Shown: positions 11,646 through 24,172 of the stretch, one piece after another
Layout of the letters: every line of letters starts with the position of its first letter
Position numbering within the stretch: the stretch's first letter is position 1
NCBI RefSeq assembly: GCF_000002985.6
Contig: NC_003281.10
Coordinates: forward strand, 10,354,001-10,418,000
From: Caenorhabditis elegans
Taxonomy: Eukaryota > Nematoda > Chromadorea > Rhabditida > Rhabditidae
Direction of reading: 5' to 3'
DNA length: 64,000 nucleotides
Notes under the pieces: generated by a model
Seen by the model: only the letters and a program-made list of their open reading frames with translations
Databases searched by the model: none
Told to the model about the DNA's origin: nothing
Translations under genes and position numbers: made by a program

Positions 11646-14600
11646 ATTTTCTAGGCCACGAGAGAATTCAGCATGACCTATATATTTTTTTTTTGAAATT
11701 AATTTGAAAAAACATTTTAATACAAGTAAAAAACAAGTTTTGTTATTATTTTATGCAGTTTCAAAAAAATAATTTCAGACATGACGAGGGGTGCGAGCGA
11801 ATGACAAGAAACGGAAGTGTTTGTGCTGTTGAAGAGTCAGAACCAGATGTGCCCACGCAACACAGAGAAGTTTTACTCACAAAACTGAAAATTGAGGTAT
11901 TTTGAGGGGAAAGTTATCTGTAGAAGCACTTGTAAACAGGGGTGCGCAACAATTTGCAGTTTTGGCAATTTTTGAAATTTAAAAAAAATTTCCAACAGAG
12001 CCAAATTTCTGATAATTTGAAAATTGTCAGGAAAATCAAATTTCTGAGAAAACAATTGGTGGGATTTCAAATATTCCTAGAAAACCTTAGAAATTACTTT
12101 TAGAAAAACCAAGGAATTTCTGAAAAACACTTTGAAACTTTGAGAAATTTCTATGAAATTGGAGAAATTTCTGGAGACTTAAGAAAACGCTGAGAAATTT
12201 CAAAACAACTCGAGAATGTTTTCAAAGGGAAATTCAAGAAGTTTCTGAAAACTTTGAAAAATTTCTAGATAGCTCGAAAAAGTTTAATAAAATTTAAGAA
12301 ACTTTGGAGAAGGTTCGAGGCATCTTGAAATTGAAAAATGAAAATTCGCGAAAATTTATAGGAATTTTAAAACTTTATTCGGCTTCTAATAATAACAAAA
12401 GGTGCCAAATATCACAAAATTGTAAAGATAATTTTGAAATTTTTTTAGATCAAAAATATAATGGCCGAGCACGGAGCAAAAAAGTACTTGAACCTCAACT
12501 CCCCATACGTTACCTCACTCTGCATCGCAGTTGATGCTTGTATAATGGATGGTCTCCGGCGTCGGCTACTCACATTATTCAATAGTCCATCATCAATGTC
12601 ACTTCTTCAAATAATTGCAAAATCAAATGGTCCAGCTCAACAGGTTTTAGATCAGACAAGAGAGATTGAGGAGCTACGGACAAGTGCAATTCCAGTGCAT
12701 TTGATATGGATTCGTGAGGCTCTGTATTTGAAGTCTTTGTCTACTATTATCAATCATTTTATTGATTCAAAAAGGTTAGCAGAAAAAAAAAAACTAAAAT
12801 TGGTGTGTCTTTTGAAAAATTGAGAGTTGTTTTAAAAAATGAAACTCTGTTTTGAAATTTTCTCTGGAAAAAAAACCCTCAAAGATTGAATTTTTTGAAA
12901 AATATTCCAAAAATATTTGATAAAACTATTCAATTACAGTGTCCGTCGATACTATGACAATAGTGCCCTACTACTGGATCCTGTTAAAGGTCGCCTAGTT
13001 GCTACGCTTATGAGTAAGTTTTGAATATTTTTTGCATATATTCAGGGTTAACCAGAAAAACTGGAACTATTTTATCTTTGAAATTCGTGGAATTTTTAGA
13101 TGTTGTTGTTTTCAAAATATCTGAATTAAAAAATTAGACGAGTTCTAAATATGTTTTTGATTTGGCTCCGTGGCCGCGTGAGAAGAAAACTCGGCCACCG
13201 ATTAAAAAAATTCTGTGCTCAAAGTTTTGATTTCTAGAGATCATGGAAATACTATAAATAAGAATTTAGAGACCGATAAAGAACAATTTCAGTTAACTTT
13301 TTTTCCGAAACAATTTATTTTTCTGGTGCTTCACCATCTTTTTTGTGGAAAACGAACATTTAAATTTTTAGAAAAAATTTCTCACGCTTTTTAGATGTGG
13401 CTTGCAATGCTCTGCCTTTTTTTGGATTGAAAAAATAATTTTAAAATTTTGAAATTATCGATTTTTGTAAACTCCCCAGAAAGTTAACCGGAAATTAAAA
13501 TTAAAAGTGCCTCCTCAAGAGTTTTTGTTTCTCCCGTTGCACTTCCAGCCCCTAATTATTGATTAAAAATGCCCATCTTCTTCCGGTGCTACCACACACA
13601 CACACATTGCTCTCCTTTTCCCGTGCTCCAGCTCCTCAGGCACAAAAAGAGAGACGGAGACGTGGAAACTGAAAAAAAGAGGACAAAAATAAAGAAGGCG
13701 TTGTGTGAGAGCTCCACGCTTGAGAGCTCTCTCACATGCTTTTTCCCTCTCTATCTGAGCCGTAAGCTGCTGGAGCCAAAGCAGCCGGACACAGCCGGAG
13801 AAGCAACAACATACTTAAAAATCGAAAAAAAAGCATTCGTTTTTTTATTTTTATTTTAATTTTTTAGAAATGTGTTCTTTAATTTATAATTCAAAAAGCC
13901 TCTGCTCAAAATTTACATATTTTCGGGAGAGAAACTCGGTCGCCTAAAACAAGGGGAGCCCATAAATAGGAAATTACGTTTTCCGCCTGCCGTTTTCGTT
14001 TTTTTTGTTCTTTTTCAAACATTTGAAGAGGAAAAGCTTGGAGGCTTTTTTTGGAATAATTGATGAATCAAATGCGCCACTTTCCTCTAGATTCTTTTAG
14101 CTTTACCTTGTATTTTTTTTGACAAAAAGTTATGCTAAATTTGAAACTGCAAGTTGATAGAAAAAAACGGAGAAAAGTTCAGTTTCGCGCTAAAAAAAAT
14201 TTCTCAGAAAATATTGTATTTCCCGCCAAATTTTCAATACGAAAAATGGTACTTGTATATTATAATTGCACATGTTATAAAAATTAACTTGCCGTAGGAA
14301 ATAATAATTTCTAAGCCAATAAAAAATGTATATTGGAAAATTGAAAAAATTTCAAACTATCGTCATTCTTCTCTCAACTTTCTTTGACTTTTTCCATAAT
14401 TCCACCACTAAAAATTGCTCATCCGATCCCTCCCTGCCAATTGAAAACTACATTTATTTTTTGTTGCTGCGGGAAAATGTCTCATCTGCGAGCTTCTTCT
14501 GTGTGAGTGCTTCTGTTTACAGACTAATCGAGTTTCTCTCAAACTGAGCGCCTTTTTCACTACTAATGGAGCATTGAGCTCTCTTTCCAAAGAAGAGATG

Positions 14601-17600
14601 AAGCTTTTTCATGCTCACAGAGCAACTAATGAATATGTCGCTCATTTTGGAGCATCATCATATTTTGTGCAAAAGAAGCCTCTTTCTAATCCCATTTTGA
14701 AATAAACTTTTTTTTTTCAAAAACTGAAAACTTTCAAATGTTTTGTTGTTGCAGTGGCTCCGTGCATGGTAACATATCGAAGAATGAGCAACCGAATTGA
14801 GCAAGAAGCCACTGCTGAAGAGCTCGTAGAAGGAGCAACACGTGGATCCACATCCACAGTTCCGTCTAGGCCACCACTATCCGTTAGTTTCGGAGCCAAA
14901 AATTAATACTTGCAATGTTCTAAATGATTAGAAATTAAAGTCTCGTTAGGTACTGGCAAAGCCGTAAATTCGATGGTGCGTTTTTTCCGAGAAATTTTTT
15001 TTAATTTGTTGTTATTTGTTCACTGTTGTTTAAGATTTTTATGTCTAAAATTCTGTAAGACATTTTATTTTATTTTATTGATTTTTCCATCAATAATTTT
15101 AAAACCACGGCAAAAAATAATTTTAAAAAAAGTTTTTTTTTTTGAAAAAAATCAATAAATAAAAAAAATTCTCATTCATGACTTTGCCGCCAATACCTAA
15201 CGAGACCCCAATTATAGGGGCGGAGCGTTTTCAGTTGCCGTTGGAGCGAGATTTTACTTTGATAGTATTTATATGTAATAATTAGAAATTTAAAAAAAGT
15301 AAAAATTGTCATCAGAATCAGGAAGCGAACTAAATTTTAAAAAACTGCGTCTTCAGAAAATCAAAAAAATTCATTTTTTAGATAACCCGTCAAGTGTCTA
15401 GTATAGCAGCTTCAGTTGAAAGGAATGGCTCCGTGAGCCGTGATTATGTATTTTCACTTCATCACAGCTGCAAATCGACCCTTCTTTATGGAAAGAACAA
15501 TGTTTGTGTCGCAATGAATGGAAGCGATTTTGCAAAGGGTGAGCAGCTCCAAAATAATTTTAGAACTTTTCTGACTTTTTTCAAATTGACTCCTAAATTT
15601 GTTTAATGGAAAATTTGAATTTCGCGCTAAAAAAAATTATTGCATTAAAATGCACTTTTGGAGAATTTTAAATTTGGCTCTTTTCGAATTTCCCGATAAA
15701 AATTTAACTTTAAAAAAACAAATTTGTCCAAAATTAAATATTTTTATTCAACATTAGTTTTTCAGGTTACATGTCGCTTCAAAAGTTCTACGACGGAAAC
15801 CTTTCTCTAAAATGGGTACCCAATCAACTTATGCACGCGAGTTCTCAGCCCTCTTCAGGACACTCAAATAATGGAGAATTTACAAATATTTGGAAGAATA
15901 CTATAAATATTGAAATGCAAGACATTATCTACATTCATTTGCATCAAAAAGATGAGATCTCTCCGACATGCTTGACATTTGTCAATTGCGAAGGAGTTCA
16001 ATCAGCTCCATTCCAATTACCTGCTGGTCAACATTCAATTGCATTTCTTTCTTCACTTGAGACGGGTTTAGCTCCACTTCTGAGGCTTGATCCTCCACTT
16101 TGGGTTGGCACGACTAAAGGTAGGAATACATTAAGTGTGAACTTTAATTTTATTTTTTAAAAGTTCTCCAAAAAATGATAATAAATTCGAAACTTTTAGT
16201 GCTCAGTTATCAAAAAGCCTACTAAATTCTAAATTATAATGTTAGGCATACATGAATTATCCCTTTTTGTGCCTAGCAACCGAACTCCCCGAGCAGCTGA
16301 TATTATTATTATTATATATTTCAGAGAAAATTTTGCCTCGTCTACGAAAGCGGTCTACGGCAGTGGCGAATCCTGCTATGCTTGACTACGTTTTTCGTTT
16401 GGTAAGAACTTCTGGTGTTGAACCGGCTCCAGAGGATATTGAAGATCCACTTGCACCAACATCACATTCTCCTCCGATTCATGATAATTGGTGAGTTAAG
16501 AAATTTTAAAAAAAGTTAAACAAATTTCACAAATTTTGAAACAAAACTAGTAAAGATTTTTTGAAAAACAAATTAAAAATTAAGTCATTTTTATTTCATT
16601 TTTAATGAAAACAACGTAAACAAAATCGGAATAAATATTTAAATAATTTTTAAATTTCGAAAATTTTAAACCAATTTTCTATTTTATTTCCGTAATCCCA
16701 TTTCTTTGTCAAATAACTCAACTCTATTTATTTTCAGCGTCTCTCTGCCAAACTCACCGTATATTGTCGATAATGTGGATAGTATTGTAAAGTAAGAATC
16801 ATTATTTTATTTAAATTCTAAATTTATCCAAATTTTCAGTTTCCAAATCGGCACGGCTTGCCAATCGATGAGAAATCAAATAATGGCTCGTGCCTTTTAC
16901 GGGTGGCTCACCTATGTTAGGCATCTGAGGACTATTCGAACGCATTTATTACATTTGGTGGATACAAAAACATTGATTTGTGATGATGATTGTGATCCGG
17001 TCGATGAAAAGTTCTGGAAGCAAGCTAGAGCAGAGCCTACTGTAAGTGTTTCAGGATATGCTGAAATTTAAAGAAAATCAAGCTTGGTTCTAGCGGCCGA
17101 CATCTCACGGGCGGAGCTGCTGCCCGTGAATGTGTCGGTCGCTCTCTTCGAGTTCTTCAAAATTAGCCAGCTTCTTCAAGGAATAACCATTTTTTTGTTT
17201 CAGGAAGAAAACGAGAAGGAATTTTTAAAACGGGTCTACTGGAGAGGAATAGAAGGAATTAATACAAAAGAAGTCCGAAGAATGGCGTGGCCGTACCTTC
17301 TAGGATTGTTTGAATGGAATGAGAGTCCAGAGTCTAGGCTGGAACAGTTTACGAGTCAGTATTGGCAAGATGTGAGTTTTTTTTTCATTGTAGGTACAAA
17401 ATAATTGTCAACTGAAATATTTCTAAAAAAAATATAGCTGGTCAACTGATATGTTTTCAGATAGAAGAATGGCGAGTTCTTGAGGCAGAAGTTCGGCGTA
17501 GAGACGAGGAAGCCTTCCGAGCGGCGAGAGCTCGAAAAGCAGCTTCACCAGTTCGAGAGGAGTCGTGCGATGTTTTCGAGGATCCGAATGTAAGTGGCAT

Positions 17601-19054
17601 AAAAATTGTGGCCTAGAAACCCAATTCCTCTTCCAGGAGCCAACATGCTCTCAGCACTACGACCGCGAGAACTTGATCACCTTATTCCGCGCAAATCTGC
17701 ACAGAATTGACAAGGACGTGGAGAGATGCGATAGAAATTTGATGTTCTTCTCGAATAAAGACAATTTAGAGAGCTTGAGGTAACGGATGAAAGTAGATCA
17801 AAATATTAACCTGAAAATGTTTCAGACGAGTAATGTACACATATGTGCGCCGAAACCTCGAAGAAGGATATACTCAAGGAATGTGCGACTTGTTGGCTCC
17901 ACTGTTGGTTACTTTTGAAGATGGTAAAGAACATTTTTAGGGTGCCTGAAAAAATGTGCATATTTCAGAGGCTTTAACACTTGAGTGCTTCTCACTTTTG
18001 ATGCTTCGGCAACGAGGAAAGTTTCCGCAACGTCCAGGGATGTCAAAGTGTCTGTTGAACTTGAGATCATTGATACAGGTGAGAGAGGCAACCATATTTA
18101 GAATCTGCAAAGTAACCTTGAGTACTGTAACCATACAGTAACCCTGCTTACTTTTTCGTGCCAAGTTCGTAGAGACAAACGGATTCACTATAAGCTTGAA
18201 CGAAATCAAAAACAGTTACTTTATAGTAATCCTGAATAGTCCTAAATAGATCCATTTGATTAAAAATAGCGTAATCCTACAGTAACCTTACATGATTTCA
18301 GGTTGTCGATCCACAAATCTACGCCCTTATCTCTGACATCGACTATGCTCAAGCACTATCGTTCGCTTTTAGATGGTTTTTGCTGGACTTCAAACGAGGT
18401 GAGCATTACAGTAATCCTACAGTAGCCAAAAAATGCATTTTGTATGGCATGCGGCCCTAGGCTGAAACTACAGTACTCCTTGATGATGTAGTTGATGTTT
18501 GAAGTTTGAGTATACATAAGAAAACATGAGGAAAAAAGTTTATAATTTTGTAGAGGACATACGGTATTTAACTTCTAACCGTACATGTAACATAGGGTAA
18601 AACTACAGTACCCTTAGATGGAAAATCGACTTTTGGCACAACCTACAACTTGACCAGATTTTATACTATATACCTCTAGAACATCACTCTACAGTGAACT
18701 TACAATTTTAACATTCAGTAAACTTATATGTTAGTACCAAATTCCAGAACTATCCTACGAATGTACCTACAAAGTATGGGAGGTCATCTGGGCTGCTCAG
18801 CGACTCCGGATCACAGATGATTTTGCGATTTTCTTTGGCTTGGCAACAATCACCAACTATCACGATGTCCTTATCACAAACAACTTTGACTATACTGATA
18901 TGATTAAATTTTTCAATGGTATGCAATAAACCCTCATGAATTGACTAATGTTTACATTACAGAAATGGCCGAACGTCACGATTGCTCACGTCTTCTCTCA
19001 TCGGCTCGCACCCACGTCAAATGTTTGCAGAACCTTGTGCAACACCTCAAGTAG
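11066..19054 (+). CDS. tbc-8: RUN + TBC domain Rab GTPase-activating protein (SGSM-like)
   Basis: Eighteen exons join in phase to 913 residues: 11066-11220, 11779-11896, 12449-12774, 12940-13013, 14755-14882, 15382-15538, 15766-16119, 16325-16490, 16738-16791, 16840-17041, 17204-17371, 17461-17589, 17637-17779, 17826-17923, 17969-18078, 18302-18398, 18748-18918, 18963-19054 (TAG). An N-terminal RUN domain spans about residues 40-220. A middle region matching SGSM proteins includes [11 protein letters not shown]-terminal TBC domain starts at [10 protein letters not shown]. Both catalytic fingers are present: IDKDVER (arginine near 707) and GYTQGM (glutamine near 742). The family speeds GTP hydrolysis on Rabs. 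In C. elegans, TBC-8 is reported as a RAB-2 GAP in neuronal dense-core vesicle maturation. Intron 13014-14754 contains promoter-like DNA, so a shorter isoform is possible. Confidence 0.9.
11937..12020. repeat. Fragment of TTTGCCG-type repeat in tbc-8 intron 2
   Basis: CAGGGGTGCGCAACAATTTGC resembles the CAGGGGTGGGCGGCAATTG terminus of the repeat at 5223. Only the end is clear; the rest has decayed into AT-rich intron. Confidence 0.4.
13500..14690. promoter_or_regulatory. Candidate internal promoter region in tbc-8 intron 4
   Basis: Within the 1.7-kb intron, 13500-13810 and 14400-14690 are less AT-rich and pyrimidine-rich, unlike the surrounding intron. TGTGAGAGCTC and GAGCTCTCTCACA near 13703-13736 form a hairpin. 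GAGCTC recurs near 14577. The DNA resembles that upstream of nematode genes. No start site can be assigned. Confidence 0.3.
14941..15205. mobile_element. Terminal-inverted-repeat element (TCTCGTTAGG) in tbc-8 intron 5
   Basis: Left end TCTCGTTAGGTACTGGCAAA; the right end is the reverse complement of TCTCGTTAGGTATTGGCGGC. It is 265 bp with no open frame of substance. A fragment with the same terminus lies in a chl-1 intron at 50006-50030. Confidence 0.75.
17092..17146. repeat. CCGACA palindrome, copy in tbc-8 intron 10
   Basis: GCGGCCGACATCTCACGGGC is followed by a short loop and GCCCGTGAATGTGTCGGTCGC, its imperfect complement. It fills much of intron 17042-17203. Relatives lie at 36830 and across 39246-41925. 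Confidence 0.7.
17590..17636 (+). repeat. 47-bp tbc-8 intron made largely of a dispersed repeat unit
   Basis: After the donor GTAAGTGGCATAAAAATT, the intron continues GTGGCCTAGAAACCC and ends CTCTTCCAG. It matches the dispersed unit GTGGCCTAGAAA...CTCTTCCA over about 28 bases and uses its end as the splice acceptor. Confidence 0.7.
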
Positions 19055-19885
19055 AATGTGTGGGAGAACATCGATTTTCTGTGTCATACGGGTCACTATC
19101 CGAATGTGTATTCATGAAAACTTATTATTTTACACTTTTCATAATCAATTTTTTTTCGTCTGTAGTTGACAGCTAGTAGTTTGTATTTATTGCAGAAAAT
19201 GTATACTTTTAATGAAATTTATGTACGCTATTGTTCTTGTTTCATTGTTCTTTTACACTTCTGCTCGCCGGCGGAGGATCCTTTTGGCCACATCTAACGA
19301 CGGAAGGGGGGGGGGGTCTGTTGACCCCGCCAGAGGTACTTAGCAACAGATATATGTTTTATTGGATGTTTTATTTATTAGCAATTGAAGGTTTTGGATG
19401 TTCTTTGACATATCAAAAATTTATATACATATATATAATATATTTTTTTGAAATGCCATGAAAGAAAGTTTGCATTATTAAATCATCATACGCCTTTTTG
19501 AAAAAGCAACTATAAGATTTCTAGGCCACCAACTTCAGTTCCCAACCAATTTTTTCTATTATAGATTAAATTTCCAATTCCACCAGACTACCAGATTTCT
19601 AGCTCTAGGCCAGAATCAAAAAAATTCAGGCCACCAGATTCCTAGGCCACGAGTATTTTTCAACCAAATAATGTTCCAACTTTTTTTAATTCAATTCCAA
19701 TCCGTTTATCTTTGGTCTCTCCTTTACCTTCCACTCGGGTGTCATACTACACATAATAGTGACCCCATTTTGAAATGTGAAACTGTTGATATGACACACT
19801 CAATCGCCGATCACCTTCCCCAAGGATTATACCTATGTCAAAAAATGTCTCACTTTTCGGTTGATACTTTTTGCTAAAGGTTTCT
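19055..19885. other. tbc-8 3' UTR and downstream DNA
   Basis: AATGAA at 19211-19216 is a possible variant polyadenylation signal. An 11-G run lies at 19306-19316. Degenerate CTAGGCCACC repeat units lie at about 19520-19650. No gene seen. Confidence 0.45.
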
Positions 19886-20020
19886 CGGACTTGGGCTTAA
19901 GCTTAGATTTTTGGGCCTAGATTTGAATCTAGACTTAGGTCTTAAGCTTACGCTTAGGCATAGGCTAAGGCGTTGGGTTAAGCTTAGACATGATGTTTCA
20001 CTTAGGCTTAAAGTCAGAAT
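19886..20020. repeat. Degenerate telomere-like repeats (TTAGGC relatives)
   Basis: Many variants of GCTTAGG / CTTAGGC / GGCTTAAG occur in about 135 bp, for example CTTACGCTTAGGCATAGGC. The C. elegans telomere repeat is TTAGGC, so this looks like a decayed interstitial tract. Confidence 0.5.
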
Positions 20021-20042
20021 TTTAAACTCCAGCTTTCTGGTT

Positions 20043-20333
20043 TCAAGCTTCATTCCCAGGAACACCAGGTATTTTTTCACGATTTTTGGTGCACCCTGTT
20101 TGGAAACCGGCTGTTTTTGGCTGTGAAGCATCAATTAGCCGCCAAGTCTTTTCTTGCGAATCCTTCAATTTTTTGTCTCTCGTTTCCCTTTTCTCATTCT
20201 CTGTAATAACGCGTTGGCGCGCGTCGAAAAGTCCTTGTTCCTCTTTAGCAGCTGGGTACGTATTTCGTATCGTTGGTACTCGGCAAACGGTTGTCCCGAG
20301 TAACCACATTATGTTTCCACGAACGTTTTTCAT
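20043..20333. other. Stretch open on both strands, unresolved
   Basis: Both strands stay open for about 250 bases. The minus reading contains DARQRVITENEKRETRDKK and IPGVPGNEA. GC content is higher than in the neighbours. No splice signals, start context or known domain was found. It is more likely a repeat relic than a gene. Confidence 0.3.
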
Positions 20334-20921
20334 CTAACGACTTGATATGTGACTTTAAAATTTTTAGTTTTAGCAAATTTAGAGCCTTCAAAATTTCTAA
20401 GCTACTTACTCAATTTTTATTCTTCTCTCCAAATTTTCAAAGCCATCTTCCAAACTGTTAAGAAATATAGTTTTTTTTTAATACTAGCACCAAATTTCTA
20501 GGTCACAACTGATTTTCTAGACCGCCCCCCAGTGCTGTATCGAGTTTCCTCTTATATTCCAATCAAGTTCCATTTTATTATTATTATTATTTCTAATCGT
20601 TTTTAGTATCCACTTAACAAGCAGTTATTTGAGAAGAACAATGTTTTTTACACCTCTAGCATTCCACTTGACTTTTCCCTTTCTCACCTCTCAAGTTAAA
20701 CTAATCGTATTTTCATTGAATTGTAAGCAATCTGAGGTCAAAGCTTAAGTTGTTTACAAAACTTTTGAGGTTAAGCTTAAATAGGACGAGAACGCGTACA
20801 GTTACACTTTTTGTCGCATCTCTATCGAAAACTTTGAAATTCTAAAATCCTAATTTCGAATTTTTCTATTGTGTCGCAAAGAAGTTTTTATTGCAATACA
20901 TTTGTTTGATAAATAGTTATG

Positions 20922-21932
20922 TGTTGCATGCCATCTCGGCAATTCCCGGCAGCTTCTTCCCCAAGTTTGGGCCTATTCAGCTTCTTACCAAACTCTTGCC
21001 AACTTCTAACCCAGCGTATGCCCAAGTCTTACCAAGTTTGCAGATGTAAAGAACGAACAAGATTCCGAAATCCCGCATGCGCAATGTTTAGCGTAAATCG
21101 ACACTTTGTCTTTTGAGTAATTTGTATTTAAAATAGAAGAATTTCAATGTAATTGAAAGAATTCACAGGAAAACTTGTCCCTTCAAAGGCAAATTCTAAA
21201 TATTTTTCTCTGACGGCTAACATTGTTTAAAAAATGTACGAACAAAGTTTGATTTTTATTGCCATTTTGTCTAATAAACCATTTAATTTATCTAAAAATA
21301 AAAAGAAAAGTTATCTTCAGGATGATTCTTCTCCTAGTCAATCAAATAGTCAAATAATAGTCAGTCAATCCAATGCATCAAATTTTGAATTTTTCTAAGA
21401 CTGAACTGTTCCTTTGAAATGTAAACTTTTATAAAATTGAAAGACATGAAACAAACATGAATTACAGTAATTCTGTAAATTCTGAACTTAGAATCATTAG
21501 GGAGCACACTTGAAAACATATGAAATAAGGTATGTGAGAATACCGTATCAATCAGATATGTCTGATACTTCCTCAAAAATATCTATCAGAATATGAGTAC
21601 GATATATTATTACTAGTGTGCATCTTTTCGCGCGACCATCATGGCTCAGCAGGTAAGACTTCGGCACAACGGGAAATGCGATCAAAGTTCAACACACAGG
21701 TATAAATTGAGTAAGAAATAGGCAAGACTTGGGTAAGACTTGGGCGACGCTTCGAGACGACGAGGCAGTCCACGACTTTTTTCATTTTTGTGGCGGCGCC
21801 CAACTCTTGCCCAAGGTTTACCCAAGTCTTGGTAACTCCTTATAAATGTTTTTATTTTTTAGGCAAGGCTTGGGTAAGAAGTTGCGAAGCCTTGGGTAGG
21901 AAGCTGGCGGCAAACGCCGAGCGCATGTAGCA
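20922..21932. mobile_element. About 1-kb element with long imperfect terminal inverted repeats
   Basis: The left end TGTTGCATGCCATCTCGGC continues into CGGCAGCTTCTTCCCCAAG. The right end (21890-21932) is its imperfect reverse complement, containing CTTGGGTAGGAAGCTGGCGG. Subterminal CCCAAGTCTTACC / GGTAAGACTTGGG motifs recur in both halves. No transposase frame is visible, so it is non-autonomous. Confidence 0.65.
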
Positions 21933-23744
21933 AAAGCCGTCTTTAAAATGTATTCTCTCAAACTTTGCAACGATTTCTGCAACAAAAAGAGTTACAAAAT
22001 TGTGAACTAATAAACCATCCTCGGGCCGCGGCCGCAACTCGTAAAGCACCACGGTTTACAGCCCGCCCCGTATTTGTACAGCTTTTGCATGTTCCACGCG
22101 TTTCTCTTGTTTCAAAAATCTATTTTTTTCGGTGGTAGAGATCTGTCCAAAATGCAAATGAAGAATGAAGTCTATTTGTCTATTTGCTCGAGAACCGCGC
22201 CCAATTGATAACAAGGTAGTGCCCCTCCCCATCCTGAGAGAGGGTTACTCCCTTATCAGTACCCCCTTACGTGTCAAATCGATAACTTTACGTTCCACTT
22301 CAAAACTATATGTACCTTTGAATGTTTTTTCCGAACGCGAACGATACTTTTTTGCCGGTTTTGCTTGTGTGTTCGAGAACCACTAGCAACCAATTGTTCT
22401 CTCGAGTCACGGGGAACAGGTAATCCTTGGGGGTTTTGGGGCAAGAGAGGTCGAAAATAGATAAAGATGCCCGGTTACCTTTCTTGTTCAGAAAATAATT
22501 TGTACGTCTTTTAAATATTTTTTCACTATGAGCGCTTACATTATTAAGTTCAATAACGCTATAATTTTAGAAAAAAAAAACACAATTATCAGTCGTTCGT
22601 TAAATAACATTACTTGCCCATTTATTTCATTTAATTTTTCAGTTAATTTTCTACAATTTTGTAAATTAGGATTATTGAGTTGACTTTGTGCAAAAAATTA
22701 TTTTTTTTGGAAATACTTTGATAAAATTCAGGATTCGTGGTTTCTAAACGTTTCTACAGTGGCGTGCTCCGCTTTAAATTTTTTGAAATGTGGGATAAAA
22801 ATTGCCAACTGGCAATATATTATAAACTTTGTAATCTTTAATTTCCCAATTTTCTGAATATCAGCGGAGACTATGAAAAGTACAAATTTCAATATTCTTG
22901 CCCCTATTGTTATTGGAGCGGGGGAAAAAAGAAATTCTAAAGAAAAACATATATTGATATGTCTGTGTGGTGTCCTGTCCTTCAAGTTTCGTTACAACAA
23001 TACCCATAGAAAAATCGAAAATCAAAATTCTCCAGGGTAATCAAGCTTCAACCTCCCATCCCTCTCCTCAAATGCTTATCCCGCGCGAGGCTCAAAATGT
23101 CGAGACAAGCTTGTAGAACAATCAGTGGACGATATTTGGATATACCACTGATTCGTGAGGGCTCGAGATTTTGCCTAACCCTCCCTCCCTCTCTCTCTCT
23201 CTCTCTTTCTCTATTCCCGTGCCACGCGTCATTCCCTCTCTGCGGGCGCCTGTGTACTGTCCCTCATCGGAAAAAAAAAACGGACGGCGCAATTATACCG
23301 CGATTATTGAAATCGAAACCCCCTCCGCTATTGTATAGGGTATTGACAGGATATATGTGATGACTGACAGTTTTTTGTTGGAATTCTACATGTCCTTGGC
23401 AAGAGAGAACACTTTGCCAAATCTTATACTATTGTCCTTTGGAACATGCCAACACTTGTATTTCCTGTATGTTTTATTTCGAAAAAAATTAAAAGCAAGT
23501 TGTCAAGTGGCATGATTTTTTGAAAGTTAGCTTTCTACTGCCAGCAATGACATAAGAAAGTAGGCAATTGGCAACTGATTTACAATTTTGTCATCTTCAT
23601 TTAGTTAGTAAAGACTTTTTGATAAATATGATTTTTGAAAAGTTAGATGTCCTATAAAGTACCTCCTTTATTCCTTGATTGCACGGATTTCTTTAACTTT
23701 ATTCTGTTTTTGATAACCTTTGAGTTATGGGAATAGGGAAATAT
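21933..23744. other. Gene-poor intergenic DNA
   Basis: Holds less AT-rich blocks at about 22160-22450 and 23000-23360; the second includes a CT microsatellite near 23187-23213. They resemble regulatory DNA. No coding exon could be supported on either strand. Confidence 0.4.
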
Positions 23745-24172
23745 AGGGGGCAGTTGCGTTCGGCAAATTTTTTGTCGGCGAGTTCGCCAAACGGCAAACT
23801 GCCGGTTTGCCGATTTGTCGGAAATTTTCAATTCCGGCAATGTGTCGGTTTGCCGTTTGCCAAACATCAATTTTCCAGAAATGTTTAGAGGAATTTTCAT
23901 AAGACGGGAACACTTTAAAGAGTGCCTTTAAAAAATTGTTCCCGTTTTCTTCAGATATTTTCATAGAATTTGCTTACTTTTCAAAATGAGATGTAGGAAT
24001 ATTTATAAAATGCGTTTGCCGAAAATTTTCAACTCCGGCAATTTCTCGGTTTGCCGGTTTGCCGGAATTTTCCAATTCTGTCAATGTGCCAATTTACCGG
24101 AATTTTCAATTCCGGCAATTTTTCGGTCTGTCAATTTGCCGGAAAAAAATCGTTTGCCGCTCACCCCTCTTC
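23745..24172. repeat. TTTGCCG-rich dispersed repeat, copy 3
   Basis: Long alternation of CGGCAAATTT, GCCGGTTTGCCG and CCGGCAATTT in both orientations. It ends CGCTCACCCCT, like the termini of the copies at 5223 and 8777. Confidence 0.7.

Noticed and set aside
20043..20333. Long open frames on both strands as a gene
   Set aside because: No start context, splice sites or recognisable domain; listed only as an unresolved stretch.
21636..21700. tRNA-like sequence (A-box-like TGGCTCAGCAGG)
   Set aside because: No acceptable B box and no cloverleaf pairing; it lies inside the TIR element.
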